Origin: Diphasiastrum complanatum
Taxonomy: Eukaryota; Streptophyta; Lycopodiopsida; Lycopodiales; Lycopodiaceae
Length of the DNA: 64,000 nucleotides
NCBI GenBank assembly: GCA_029204225.1
Contig: CM055097.1
Span: forward strand, 56,975,601 to 57,039,600
Direction: 5' to 3'
Below are positions 44,624-56,840 of the stretch, in pieces; the first letter of the stretch is position 1, and each line of letters begins with the position of its first letter. Both the position numbers and the translations under genes were made by a program. The notes under the pieces are model-generated. The model worked only from the letters and a program-made list of their open reading frames with translations, made no database searches and had not been told where the DNA came from.

Positions 44624-47049
44624 GTGAATATTTCACGGATTAGAAAACTCATTGGATTGTACTCACAAGCTTCAATGGAAACTTCCAAAGATGTCAGTGA
44701 AACAATTGAAAAATGTGTAATTAAATACACTAAGAGAAAACAATCTAGCATTCTTGTAATGTTTGAAGCTAACAAAAAAAGCACAACGAAAAATATGTTT
44801 GTGATGGGTGCAACGAGGAGGAAAAAGTTGATGCAGAACAAGAAAAGATTCAATCAGCCAACCTCCAAAAGAATCTAGAAGCTCTTAGAATTGCAAAAGC
44901 TTGTAGCATGTGGCAAGATCGATGGATCATCGATTACCCGTGGCTTGAGTTCAACAAAGAATTAGGAAGGGTGTACTGTAAAGTATGCAAGCAACAACCA
45001 AACCATTTCAAAAATGTATTTGGAACTTTGGGGAGCACTAACATTCGTGCTAGTGCATGGTTGGATCATGTTAGGTCCAAAGTCCATAGAGATATATATA
45101 TAGAGATCAGATTGAAACAGAGAAAACAACAATACAAGAAGCGAATACTACTATTCGCGGCAGAAAAGAAGAGGCGTTGTGGGCCTTGTTTAAGGTGGCA
45201 TATTTTATTGCAAAAGAGGATCTTCCCTACACCAAGTTCCAATCTGAACTATGTTTGTTATGATCCCTTGGATTGAAAACAATGACAAAAAGTCTCTATT
45301 AACATGATAAGGCCTGTGCTGAATTTATAAAATACATTGCTGAATCATTATGAGAAAGTATTGTGGAAAAAGTAAAGCAAAGTCCTTTCTTTGGATTAAT
45401 GGTGGTTGAGTCCACGGACATATCCGACAAGAAGTCCTTGATTATGTATTTGTCTTATATTGAAAACTTCAATCCTGTAACTTCTTATTTCTGTCTTATT
45501 TCTTTAGAAAATGAGAATGCCGAATCAATTTACGATGCAATCATGGCTATTTTTCGTGACTCAAACCTAAATAATAGGAAGTTTGTAGGGTTTGGATCTG
45601 ATGGAGCAAGTTTCATGATAGGGTCAAACACGGGAGTTGTGACGAGACTAAAGAAATCAGGCCCTTTTCTATCAGGTATACATTGCATCGCCCATGGGTT
45701 TAGCGTGTTCAAGTTCAGCCTCCAAATTGTCGTATTCCAAGTTTATTGATTCAGTAGTTAATGCAGTTTCTTTCTTTGCCAATAGTTGCAAGAGGCAATC
45801 TCTTTTGCGGTCGTTACAAGAAGAAATGGCAAGTGATATATTGAAGTTGAATAGGATTAATGCCACAAGATGGTTGAGTCGTCACAATGCGATAAAATGC
45901 ATATGTGATGTTCTGCAACCTGTGATTCGTGCTATAAAAAGTGAATTTAAGAAAATGTCAAGGAAAAAATCAAATTCGCAAAAAGATATTGTTTTCATCG
46001 ATGAGGATGCCCAAGATGTTTTTGAAGACGATTTGGAAGCAGCCTTGGCATCTACAAGTAAGTCGAAGAAGGCAGTTCAGGCTGCTGCAACCAAAAAGCT
46101 TCTAAAAAGGTTATGCGACCTCAAATGTATATACGTTCTACATTTTCTAGTGGACATACTTAAAAAGCTGTCAATTTTGAGTTTGATATTTCAACGCGAC
46201 TATGTGGAAGTTGGAGCAATCTTCGGAATTGTTTCTAATGAAATTGCTTTGATTGAGGACGAGTTTATTGAAGACCCTCCAACAAATCTGAACACTGGAA
46301 CATATGATAGTAAAAGGTATGCAATCTTACCAGACTATAGACCTGGAAATGGTTATATCCGAAGGTTACAAAATTTTGCGAGGGAATATCTATTATGATA
46401 TAGAAATCAATAGGTCTGCTGTGGGTGATGACTTAGAAGAGGCGATTGAGTTCCAAAAGTCCTTTTTCTTGTGCTATAGTTGAGAGTTTGTTAGATCAGT
46501 TCCAAGATAAAGGCCATTTGAGTTCCTTCAAGGCACTTTTTCCTACCAACATACCAAGATGCATGAGAGAAATGAAAGATTGTGGTTATCAAGAGATCAA
46601 TTCCCTTGGTGATTTTTATGGGATTTCAAAAGTTGATGCGGTTGGAAATGTGATTCCTCCACTCATCAATATTGAAGAAGTGAGGCTTCAAAATTGAAGA
46701 GGTGAAGCATTCAAAATTCAAGCCACAACTGAATGGAGCGGCCGATCTTTTCGTGATACATCAGCCATCATTGGCTCCAATCAGCAGTTGCATGAGAAAT
46801 ATAAAGGATTGTACACATTTATGTGCATCGCACTTGTGCAGTGTACCAATTCGGCTGCTTGTGAAAGAGGCTAGACCCAATCTAATCAAAGATAGAAAAA
46901 GCAATAAAATTGATTCCGCGGATGCCTTAATGTGTATTTCCATTGAGGGAAGCAATGACCTGGATTCATTGGACTCTTCAAATGCAATCAACTCATGCTG
47001 CAAAAATGAGCTCTTTTTCCTTATAGTGATTCTGTTTGTTACAGCCTAA
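44624..47049 (+). pseudogene. hAT-superfamily transposase pseudogene (TTF-type zinc finger)
   Basis: In order: a basic N-terminus (44,624-44,878); a BED/TTF-type zinc finger (WIIDYPWLEF, RVYCKVCKQQP, LDHVRSKVH; 44,908-45,100); a DUF4371/RNase H-like core start (SPFFGLMVVESTDISDKKSL, IMYLSYIENFNPVTSYF, KFVGFGSDGASFMIGS, IHCIAHGF; 45,363-45,720); an insertion-domain part (RWLSRHNAIKCICDVLQP; from 45,694 in another frame to 46,398); and a C-terminal hAT dimerisation relic (ADALMCISIEGSND; 46,702-47,000). Frameshifts at about 45,280, 45,720, 46,400 and 46,700 break it. The conserved DESTD reads VESTD, so the first acidic residue is lost. TIRs and 8-bp duplications were not found. Confidence 0.88.
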
Positions 47050-47149
47050 TTTGTGTGGTTTCAATATATATTTTAGATCTGATTTGTCTTGCTATTAGAT
47101 CCTCAAATGCTTTACATGTTGATTCAAACTCATTCACTTGTTTGTGTAT

Positions 47150-47350
47150 CAAGTTGATGTGAATAGACATATTGACAAGCTAAATGCAGTCATACTTTTG
47201 AATATCATTGTAATGATTCGAAGCAGTATCTCACACGACAATCTTCTTTTTTGGTAAGTTCCTAGTCTCTTGTTTGATTTTTCTGCAAGATTTATTAACT
47301 TGAATAAGATTGTATTACACTTAGTATTATGTCCATGCTGGTGGCATCAT
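47150..47350 (+). repeat. Diverged repeat related to 49,305-49,495
   Basis: Both carry CTTTTTTGGTAAGTT, TTTTTCT.(G/A)TAAG(A/C)TTTA and TATGTC(C/T)AT.(C/G)TGGTGGC in the same order. The repeat units at 47,354-49,115 lie between the two copies. Confidence 0.55.
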
Positions 47351-47353
47351 ATA

Positions 47354-47930
<577 letters not shown>

Positions 47931-47934
47931 TCCA

Positions 47935-48692
47935 AATTTAGAGGTTCTCTTTCATCCTCTTCACCTATCTCATAGCACTCTATAAAATTTACTTGGGAAT
48001 CTATAGGCAGCCCTACTTCCTCATCCCCCCTTATAAGATGACCTCCTAATGGGCTCACCATCAGAATCCCTGGAAAAAATATTTGCATGGTAAGGCTAGT
48101 TTATGATAGCATTAGCTTGGTATAACCATGGCCTACCAAACCGTATCGATTACGCTGGCATATATGCTGGGTTAATGACAAAGAAACTCATAATGAAAGT
48201 CTTTGTCTCTATGTTTACATTGATACTCCTCAACTCTCCCACCAGAGTGCAGCGAGATGCATCAGCTAAATGTATTTAGGATGAACAGTGGGCTAAATTT
48301 GATCTTCTAATCCTAACTCTTTAGCCATTTTTTCAGTCACCAAGTTTCTACTTGATCCTGAATCTATTAATATATTTTGTATAACAAAACCGCCTATAGT
48401 TGCACTAATTTTGGGAAGTCCACAGTCCCCTCTATCTATGTACTCAACTCTAATACTATATGCAGGTGTTGATACTTTCCTCTGGTCATCCCCTTCCTCA
48501 GTCCTTGTGGAATGGACTTCTTTGTCCTCCAAAGTGTAACTTGAGGATGATGTCGGGGTTTCGCCTTCATATTTATCTTTTTCCTAGGATACAATGATCC
48601 TTTTATGACTCTTCCCTTATGGTGTCCTTCTTCTTCCAATGGGTTATTACATCAGCTTGGTATAGCCAAGGTCTTCCCAATAACATTTTATA
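47935..48692 (-). pseudogene. Gypsy protease fragments, rearranged
   Basis: On the - strand the text begins with the end of a retropepsin (MLLGRPWLYQADVITHW, 48,660-48,620), then a basic linker. A second retropepsin start follows with an intact active-site DSG (ISATIGGFVIQNILIDSGSS, EKMAKELGLEDQI; 48,430-48,293), and after further frames another GRPWLYQA (about 48,130). Finally comes GDEEVGLPIDSQVNFIECYE. Several stops. Two copies of the GRPWLYQA end flank one DSG start, suggesting duplicated or fused protease pieces. The fragment splits the upstream-type repeats. Confidence 0.75.
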
Positions 48693-48702
48693 GGATGACT
48701 CC

Positions 48703-49115
48703 CTACTTTTACCATTTCACAATGCTAATAAAAAATTGTTATCATTTGGTCTGAATATGGTTACTTGAGTTTGTAATCACATTCAATTGATTTGAGAACA
48801 ATAACATCTACTTGCAAGATTAAGAATGGGCCCACAAAATCTCTAGACATTCAAAATACAGATCAAATATATCTCTGCCCGCAAAACCCCGCATCCAAAG
48901 ATAATCATTCTCGAATGTGAATGTATTGACACATAGTGTGGTGCAAGATGAGAGTCTATAAAAATTTCAAAATTTGTAACCAACACTCATTATGATGTGC
49001 TCACATTCTACAATCCAAGCGCATGTGCTCAAATTTTCAAAATAGGTTGATAAGGTGAAACCATCTCAAATATTTGCGCTTTTTTGTTTTTTATAATGTT
49101 TGGACTTGAGTAGCT
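48703..49115 (+). repeat. Upstream-type repeat segment
   Basis: Near-identical to 514-925, including GGGCCCACAAAATCTCTAG and TTTGCGCTTTTTTGTTTTT. Relative to the left end of the window the order of the two segments is swapped (953-1,270-type first, then 514-925-type). Confidence 0.88.
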
Positions 49116-49955
49116 ATCGTTAGTAGCTTGACAACATGTATTCTCATGTCAATGCATAATTTTGTATGTTTCCATGATGATTTCAAGCACTATCTCTTGC
49201 AGACGTTTGTTGACTCCTCGTATTGAGCAGATGTTTTAGAGATTATGAAATGTGGGTATAAACTAATGTGCCTTTTATGTGACGAGAATGTATTAAGTCG
49301 ATGTAGAGTTGATGTGACAAAAATCTGTCCAATACATATAGAATTTTGCATGTTCATACAATGATTCAAAGCACCATTTCAGCCGACAATGTACTTTTTT
49401 GGTAAGTTTTTAGGCTTTTGTGAGATTTTTCTATAAGCTTTAGAAATTTAAGTGCGGCAATCTTACAAAAAGTGTTATGTCTATTGGTGGCTTTTGTTTT
49501 TGTCCTTAAGCATGTGTTCACGTATTCATGCGTAATTGTTTTCCACATGTTGATCCATAATTGGTGTTCTCATATGTATGTAGGAAGTAAGGTTTCGATA
49601 TCCTTAACAAATTGCACATCTTTGGTTTTGGTAAGACCCAGTTTGTTGACTGTGTCGATCCTTCACATGAAAATATAGTTCATCAATGAATGAACAAAAA
49701 TGAATCAAATTAAATGCTTCTTGCATGAAATATTTGTTGAAAGCACTTTGAATCTTGAATACAATTAGCTTTTAATTGCAATTTTTTGTGTTCGCATAAG
49801 TCTTTTGCAAAGCTTTGTTGATATTCTTAAAGAAATGTTTGCATGATTGTAATGGTTGACGTTTCTAGTTTTATAGGTTTTATTGCATGTGTTATAATAG
49901 CAAATATTTCTAAAGATAATTTTGAAGATGTTTTGACCTATTGTCCATTCATAAT
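49116..49955. other. AT-rich interval, no gene
   Basis: Includes the diverged repeat at 49,305-49,495. No domain was seen. Confidence 0.5.
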
Positions 49956-49959
49956 TTTG

Positions 49960-50219
49960 ATAGGTTTTTGAGGCATGTCACAAAATCAGCTAGGAAGTTA
50001 AGATTGCAATTGCACCATATAGTATGGGTACATTTGTGAAGCATATCAATGACCTCATTTATAAGGAAACAAGAGGCATGCTGAAGATCCTCTTCTACAA
50101 TGTTATCAATGATGCAATGTTGTGCACGGAGCATGCTGGCTGGAAGACTCTTACCTGCTATGGGTGTTGTCTATGGTTTAAAGAGACAAGGAAAAATCCT
50201 TTCTGGTTTTGGAGTCTAG
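49960..50219 (+). pseudogene. Histone H4 pseudogene
   Basis: Reads [16 protein letters not shown]-like text, then in frame [40 protein letters not shown], and after a one-base shift [20 protein letters not shown] followed by TAG (50,217). This aligns end to end with the histone H4 C-terminal two-thirds ([60 protein letters not shown]). The basic N-terminal tail is not readable. The frameshift and many non-conservative changes in a nearly invariant protein show that it is non-functional and fairly old. Confidence 0.92.
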
Positions 50220-50224
50220 CTTAT

Positions 50225-51514
50225 AAGTTAAAATGGTGTTTTTTTAATACCAGCTTTAGTTGATTATACTATCTTCGAGAACTCCATTAAGTAGGGCTTT
50301 AGTTTATGATATACTATTCTTATGAGCTATTGAAGGATTCTGGCATGACTGCAAGCCTCACCTTGTTATGAATTTACAGATGTCGCCTTTTTTTAATGTA
50401 TTTAATCATTGGCATGGCACCATCTCTTGAGATAATGAAAATGATGGACGATTAAAGTTTGGATGTCTTTGTTGGAGACCTCTAATGTACCGCTACTGTG
50501 CAATTTGATGTTGTTATATCTCATTTTGATCCTTTCAAGGCATTGTTTAACTTTTTCTTTTGCATCAAAATTTTGTTGCCATGGTTACAATAACATAATT
50601 GTAGTTGAATCGATCATGCTAGTGTAAGTTGTAAATTTAATGCTAAGGTTCTATTGTTTGTCTTATTTTTGGGTGGAGGACAACTACAAATTAGTGCAGA
50701 AAATTAGACGGCAAGCTAGAATTTTTCACAGTTTTAAACCTTAGACAGTTTGTTTTAATAGGATTTTTTAGACAGTTTTTTAATTATTGTAGGATTCACG
50801 AGGCTATGTTTCAAAAATTCTAGGATTCCACAGATATTAATTTTAAAAAACCGATACATGAACATGTGTATAGGAAAATTTAGTATAACTCCAAAGAGGT
50901 TTCCCGATCACTGGGGTGTGGGTGGGGGGGAGTGTAATAATACCTCCCCTCCTCTCAAAAGTACAATCTGTTGATGAATTGACAGGGGAGGAGAGTGGCA
51001 CACCTCCCAACAAACCTAGCACTTCTCTCCTTGCAAAGCCAGCTTAGTCTTAAAAAATAAAATAAAATTCAAGTTTCAAATCTCAATGTTTAGAAGTTAA
51101 AACTTTTAACACTAAGATTGTTAATCTTAGAAATATCTATTCTGAGGTAAATCTTGGAGGCATGTCCTTCTCAGACCGTACTTTCTTCTTTCTTCCTCTC
51201 TATACTTGCAGATCTCCAAAGGAGTTGAGAGAACTGTGGTACATTGGAGTTGGAGAGGGGAGAAAGGGTCAGAATTGAATTTCATAGGTCTTTGGGGTCC
51301 ATGAGCCATGTGGCACCTTTGGTTGGCCCCAAATGACTAGAAAGATCTAGAAGGGACAAATGGGACCTTTTTTGGGTCCCACCTGTCCTTTTTGTATGAG
51401 GGTGGAGAGGAGCTTTGGGGAGGGGCTAAAGGAGGTATGTTCTCTTCCTTTCCCTCATTCTCCCAAGTTGTTGTAGAGTTCTTTTGCTCTCTAGTTGCTA
51501 GTTCTCAAGTTGGG
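50225..51514. other. Interval without recognised gene
   Basis: Includes a G-rich run (GGGTGTGGGTGGGGGGG near 50,915) and a purine/pyrimidine-rich zone at 51,130-51,470. No coding frame is recognised. Confidence 0.5.
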
Positions 51515-52370
51515 TATCTGTCAACACATTTACATTCGAGAATGATTATCTTCGCATGTGGGATTATGCGGCCAGATATATATCTAATTTGTATTTTGAA
51601 TTTCTAGATTTTGTGGGCCCATTCTTAATCTTGCAGGTCGATGTTATTGTTTTCAAATCAATTGAATGTGATTACAAACTCAAGTGACCATATTCAGACC
51701 AAATGATAACGATTTATAATTAGCATTGTGAAATGGTAAAAGTACCATACCATGTTACAAATGAAAAGATAAATTAAAAAAACAGAAGATAGCATGTATT
51801 GGCATTTTTGTATTTAATGCAACGTTCCAATTTCAAAAAATATGTAATAGTGGATCTCAATTGTGTGCACATAGTATTTCTAGTACAATAAACTCTATTG
51901 AAAGAAGAGATCAAATTATTAGTGTGGATTTTAGCTTTGGTTCGTCATCAATGCACATAAAGCCAATACTTGAAAAACTCAAATTGCCATTTGGTAGATG
52001 AATATATTGCAGATGCTCTAGTCCAAACATTTTAAAAAACAAAAAAATACAGATCTTTGCTTGCCAAGGATCGTTTTCCCTCATCGAACCCTATTTTTTC
52101 AAAATTTGAGCACACACACTTTGGATTGCAAAATGTGTGTTGATTACCAATGATGAATCTATCTCAATTTTGAAAATTGTATAGGCTCTCATCTTCTCTG
52201 TCATGCACATTCAAGAATGATGCTTTTTGCATTTGTGATTTTGCGGCCATGGAAAAGTCTAGAGATGATGTGGGACCATTTTTTATCTTGCATATCGATG
52301 CTATTGAATTCAAATAGCCCAATGTGATATCTCTCTCTCTGTGTCTCTGTCTCTCTCTCTCACACACATT
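51515..52370 (+). repeat. Upstream unit and CT-rich tract before small gene copy 2
   Basis: Direct match to 33,815-34,640. The CT tract (52,331-52,368) is interrupted (CTCTGTGTCTCTGTCTCT). Confidence 0.88.
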
Positions 52371-52626
52371 CACCATTTGGAATATGACTAGAGAGTGTGT
52401 GGCAGAGTGGGGGAGCATTTTAAGCTCTGCCAGTTACTTAATAAAGTTTAAAGTTTATTTTGGTTAGTGTGGCATCTAATTTTTTCCAAAAGTATATCTT
52501 CCTGAATAAAGTTTATGGCTTCTTCGTGAATCGTGTAGCATCTAATTTTTTCATTAAAGTTTATCCATCATGCAACATCTTTCTCAAAAGTTTATTCTTC
52601 TTCACGTAGGAGCTACTTTCTTGCAG

Positions 52627-52950
52627 TTTATAGCCTGATCTCACTCACTCATTCACTCACTCGTCTCATCTCAGGAGTGACAACTCTCTCACTCACTTAT
52701 TCAGTACTCGCTGGTCTCTAAGGAGTCGTCGGTACTGCTACTACTCTCGCTTGAAGCTCATCCCTCAAACCCATTCAACTTTAATTTTATAGCCTGATCT
52801 CACTCACTCATTCACTCACTCGTCTCATCTCAGGAGTGACAACTCTCTCACTCACTTATTCAGTACTCGCTGGTCTCTAAGGAGTCGTCGGTACTGCTAC
52901 TACTCTCGCTTGAAGCTCATCCCTCAAACCCATTCAACTTTAATTTCAAG
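52627..52950 (+). promoter_or_regulatory. Tandemly duplicated promoter/leader of small gene copy 2
   Basis: The segment from TTTATA (52,627) to ACTTTAATTT is repeated after exactly 159 bp (second TTTATA at 52,786). Both copies include TATA, CTCACTCACTC tract and leader; only the second is joined to the ATG. Copies 1 and 3 have a single unit. Confidence 0.88.
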
Positions 52951-52951
52951 C

Positions 52952-53311
52952 ATGGCGCAAGACCAAGTAAGCAAAAGGTACCTTTCTCAGGGTCATGTCC
53001 ATGGAGAGGCGGTGAGCGGCATCAAGCTCCTGGCTCTCAAAATACATGACGAGAGCAAAACTTTTGCAGGCTCTGCCATAGTTGACACTAGTTCTGCTGG
53101 ACTGGAGACGATTACCGGCACATTGTACACCGACAACCTGCATGAGCTACACAATAACACGGTTAGCTTCAAGTTCAAGACGGAATACGATAAATTCGTT
53201 GTTAGCTTCTACGATAAGCATGAAAAGTGGCTGGGTGTTGTCGAAGCTAACCCTATCAAGAGCGTCACTGTGCCTGGTCAGGGGACTGGATGTTGGGTCT
53301 ACGATTCATAG
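52952..53311 (+). CDS. Small unrecognised protein, cassette copy 2 (119 aa)
   Basis: Intronless frame from ATG 52,952 in the same AAGCATGGCG context. This is the longest member and ends GTGCWVYDS. At the last codons the stops of copies 1 and 3 correspond to a TAC (Tyr) here, so copy 2 may represent the ancestral C-terminus. The protein has no hydrophobic leader, is rich in beta-prone stretches, and has a single Cys near the end. Distance from the nearer TATA-like box to the ATG is 166 bp. Flanks are near-identical to copy 1 for about 2.8 kb, indicating a recent segmental duplication. Confidence 0.84.
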   Translation: MAQDQVSKRYLSQGHVHGEAVSGIKLLALKIHDESKTFAGSAIVDTSSAGLETITGTLYTDNLHELHNNTVSFKFKTEYDKFVVSFYDKHEKWLGVVEANPIKSVTVPGQGTGCWVYDS

Positions 53312-54316
53312 TTATCTGCATCTTATTCTATGAAATCGGCATATGCTTCCTCATGTCATTTGTGCTATAAATGACGAAGAACCTTGTTATAATAGTGTAG
53401 TGAATGCCGTTGTTAGGACTAGTGTGATGCTGTTGTGATCACTTTGTATACTTAATTGTAATGATGTTGCTGCTATATGATAATATGAAAAACATTATGG
53501 TTTTGTATTACGTGATTGTGATCGTGTTATCTGGCGTCGTCTGATCCGGAGATACCTGGCTTTCTTTTGGTTCGGTGTGTAACAATATTGGACATTATGG
53601 CATTATACACAATGGTTGTTGTTTGCCTTCATGCTCCCTTGTCGAGGACTGCTTCATCCAGCGCATGTTGAGATCTCTCCTGATTTCTTTTATGGACAAA
53701 GCGCACACAACTTGATCTGCATATCGCACCATCCGCACAAGTAAAAAATAGTGATGCAGAAATGAAACACACGCTGAACTGCATAACTCTTTCTCTGTGT
53801 CTTTTACTTCTGATAGACGCAATCTTGTACAGATCCTCCATAGGTACATGCAGGCTTGATTCTAACGCATTAAAAATACGTACATAACTTACACTAAGTT
53901 ACCCGTGGTTTAACATACATAATCTACTCACCTAAACTTTTCTCTGTCAATTTGGCTCGTAACTGCTGCGTGTAGTACTCAGTGACCACTCACCTGTCCA
54001 GTGTCATTACTTCCCACACTGAAGCTTTAATTTGTCTGCTTGTTGTATCAGACTAGCGCTCACAAACAGATTCAATCTATGCAGACAAGACAGTCTGTTG
54101 GTAGTCATCAAACATAAAGAAAACAGCCAAAGGATACAGACACCACGATATACAAGCTCTCTCAATCTCCCTCTGATCATTCCAAGAAGCACAGGAGATA
54201 GAGCTCCAAAGTCTGAGTTATTCCAACGTGTTGTCTTATACAACAAGATACTGCTTAAGAGAAAAAATTCAAGAAAGCTTAATATTGCTAATCCTATTTA
54301 TCCACTATGCCACTTT
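53312..54316 (+). repeat. Conserved 3' block of small-gene cassette (copy 2)
   Basis: Matches 35,388-36,390 almost base for base. It ends at CACTTTACGG, where gypsy sequence starts. The - strand 84-codon frame is also open here (53,849-53,595), with three or four residue changes. Confidence 0.85.
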
Positions 54317-54317
54317 A

Positions 54318-55312
54318 CGGAAACCTAAAAAGGGTAATAAGAAGAAGGCCGAAAGTGTTCGAAGATCAGTCCTCCTGTTGTTTGGATTGATGAACTTAAT
54401 CAAAGCTTTGAAGCTTTGAAGATGTTGCTGTCTACAGCCGCCACCTTACACATAGTGGACCCTAGCGGATCTTTCTTAGTGAAAATAGATGCTAGTGACT
54501 ATGCGATAGGTGCAGTCCTTTACCAGGATGGTAGACCTGTGGCTTTCGAGAGCAAGAAGTTGAACCCAACTCAAAGTAGATATTCGACTTATGAGAAAAA
54601 ACTTTTTGCTGTCATCCATGCGTTAAAGATCTGGAGACATTATTTGTATGGATCCAAATTCATGGTAATGAAAGATCATGAATCTCTTAAGTATATCCGT
54701 GATGCCTTGGACCTTAAAGTTCATAAGGCCCGCTGGTCAGAACTCATTCCAGAGTTCAAATTCGACATTAAGTACCGTCGAGGTACGTCAAATTGTGTTG
54801 CTGATGCTTTGAGCCGAATTGGAGAAGTTAATCAGTAAAGCAGCTGGTCTGTTGCATCCATTGGAAATTCCCAGCAAGAAATGGACAAGTATTTCCATGG
54901 ATTTTGTGGTCGAACTTCCCAAGTCAGGGAAGGGTCACGATGCTATTTGGGTAGTAGTTGACAAACTAACCAAAATGGCACAATTTATTCCAACAAAAAC
55001 TACTGTCAAAGCTTCTGAACTTGCTCAACTTTTCGTTGAAAAGTTGTTCAGGTTGTATGGTTTGTCGAACGATATTGTTAGTGATCGTGATTCCAAGATC
55101 ACTGGCAAATTTTGGCAGGCGGTCTTTGAAAGACTGGAAACTACTTTAAGTCTATCATCTACGGATCACCCAGAAACCGATGGTCAGACTGAACATGGCT
55201 CCCAATGGTTGAGTTCACATACAATATTATGAAGCATTCTGCCACTGATTTTAGTCCTTTTATGCTCTTGTACGGTTTTCAGTCTCGTTCCCCTATCTCC
55301 GTTGGACCTAAC
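54318..55312 (+). pseudogene. Chromovirus RNase H and integrase remnant
   Basis: RNase H (54,395-54,838) carries VKIDASDYAIGAVLYQDG, STYEKKLFAVIHALKIWRHY, KDHESLKYI and CVADALSR, so all acidic catalytic positions are present. At about 54,840 the frame runs straight into LLHPLEIPSKKW of integrase, skipping the zinc-binding region. The integrase core has SMDFVVELP, IVSDRDSK and ETDGQTE (D, D, E), then changes frame near 55,200 to EFTYNIMKHSATDFSPFMLL, YGFQSRSPISVG. It is the same family as the copy at 3,661-5,884 and is fused at 55,313 to gag-type sequence. Confidence 0.92.
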
Positions 55313-56120
55313 TGCAAGGGAAAAGGACATGTAACTGCAGAATGTCCTCAATCACAGCAACCGAGGTCTAAACCACAGTTTGTAAATTCACCTAGGGAAG
55401 ATGAGCCTCGACCATCTAAGTCTAGTCCTGATATGGTAGTCTAGAGAATAGAAGTAGAATCAGAGATACTAGAAGATCAAGACCAGGATTGGCCCGACTT
55501 GGAATCAGATGTAAATAAAGTTACGACTAGAAGTAGGAAAGATAATTTAACTCTTCGAGATAAGAAGAAAATTATGAAGGTAAAAAATGCAAATTTTGCG
55601 AAAAGCGCAAAAAATGCAACAAACAAGATGCAAATTGCAGAAAAGCCCTTAGAAACTACTCTTAATAAGGATCTAGACTTTGATCGGTTGGATGAAAAGT
55701 ATTATCAAGTAGATATTAGTTCACAGGCTAAGAAAGTTAAGAAGGTGACATTTGCAAATCCAATCATAAACATTGAATTGCCTAGAGATCCATCATCGCT
55801 TAAAATCGCTCTTATGATATGGTAGAAGATTTTGCTTCTAGAATTCCAGATATAACATTTAAACAATAATCAGAAGATAACCAGTATTATAAAAAGGAGA
55901 TTAAGTTTTACAAAAGAAGAAAAGACAGAAAGCTAAGTTGCCACCAGTGGATGTAGGACTAGTGAATTATGGCGATGAAGGCCAATCCAAAATTCAAATA
56001 TTAATCAATGGTTGTATTTTAGATAATGTACCCACAGATTCTAGGTCAAGCGTCAGTATTTCGACCCACGAAACTATATATGAGTTAGCATTCACCATCA
56101 AATTGCACCGACACTTAGAC
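55313..56120 (+). pseudogene. Gag zinc-knuckle, linker and protease fragment
   Basis: Immediately after SPISVGPN the text is CKGKGHVTAECPQ, a CCHC knuckle lacking its first Cys. A charged linker follows (HGPSKS-type, then KNANFAKSAKNATNKMQIAE, KKVTFANPIINIELP) with stops at 55,442 and 55,823. Then comes a retropepsin start (IQILINGCILDNVPTDSRSS) whose active-site triplet is DSR instead of DSG. This is the normal gag-to-protease order, but it lies downstream of integrase, so two element pieces are fused. It runs into the upstream-type repeat at about 56,120. Confidence 0.82.
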
Positions 56121-56122
56121 AT

Positions 56123-56374
56123 TTACAAAAAATATGTTATAGTCGATCTCAATTATGTGCACATAGTATATCTAGTACAATAACCCTTATTGAAAGAAGA
56201 GAGCAACTTATTAGAGTGGATTTTAGCTTTGGTTCGTCATCGATGCACATAAAGGTAAGATTTACTAAAAGCCAATGCTTGAAAAACTCAAATTGCCTAT
56301 TGGTAGATGAATATATTGCAGCTGCTCTATATCTTGCAAATCGATGCTATTGTATTCAGATTGGCCCGATGTGA

Positions 56375-56403
<29 letters not shown>
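56123..56403 (+). repeat. Partial upstream unit and (CT)n before small gene copy 3
   Basis: Matches part of the unit (CAATTATGTGCACATAGTAT, CCAATGCTTGAAAAACTC) and ends in a 28-bp CT tract (56,375-56,402). Confidence 0.88.
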
Positions 56404-56405
<2 letters not shown>

Positions 56406-56574
56406 AGAGAGTGTGTGGCAAAGAGTGGAAGGGCATTTTAAGCTTTCCTAGTTAAAGCCTGTGATGATCATCTAGCATCGGGTTAGTGTAGCATCTAAGT
56501 TTTTCCAGAAGTATATCTTCCTGAATAAAGTTTATGGCTTCTTCGTGAATAGTGTAGCATCTTCTTTTTCAAAC

Positions 56575-56691
56575 ATATTTTACTTAAAGTTTATTCTTCT
56601 TTATCGATCGTGCAACATCTTTCTCAAAAGTTTATTCTTCTTTATCTAGCATCATTTTACAAAAAGTTTATTCTTCTTGACGCAGTTTATA
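56575..56691 (+). promoter_or_regulatory. Reiterated AAAGTTTATTCTTCTT motif and TATA box, copy 3
   Basis: The motif AAAGTTTATTCTTCTT occurs three times at about 38-bp spacing (near 56,586, 56,624 and 56,664), followed by TTTATA at 56,686-56,691. Copies 1 and 2 carry a single close match at the same place. Confidence 0.65.
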
Positions 56692-56840
56692 GCCTGATCT
56701 CACTCACTCATTCACTCACTCGTCTCATCTCAGGAGTGACAACTCTCTCACTCACTCGCTGGTCTCTCAGGAGTCGTCGGTACTGCTACTACTCTCGCTT
56801 GAAGCTCATCCCTCAAACCCATTCAACTTTAATTTCAAGC

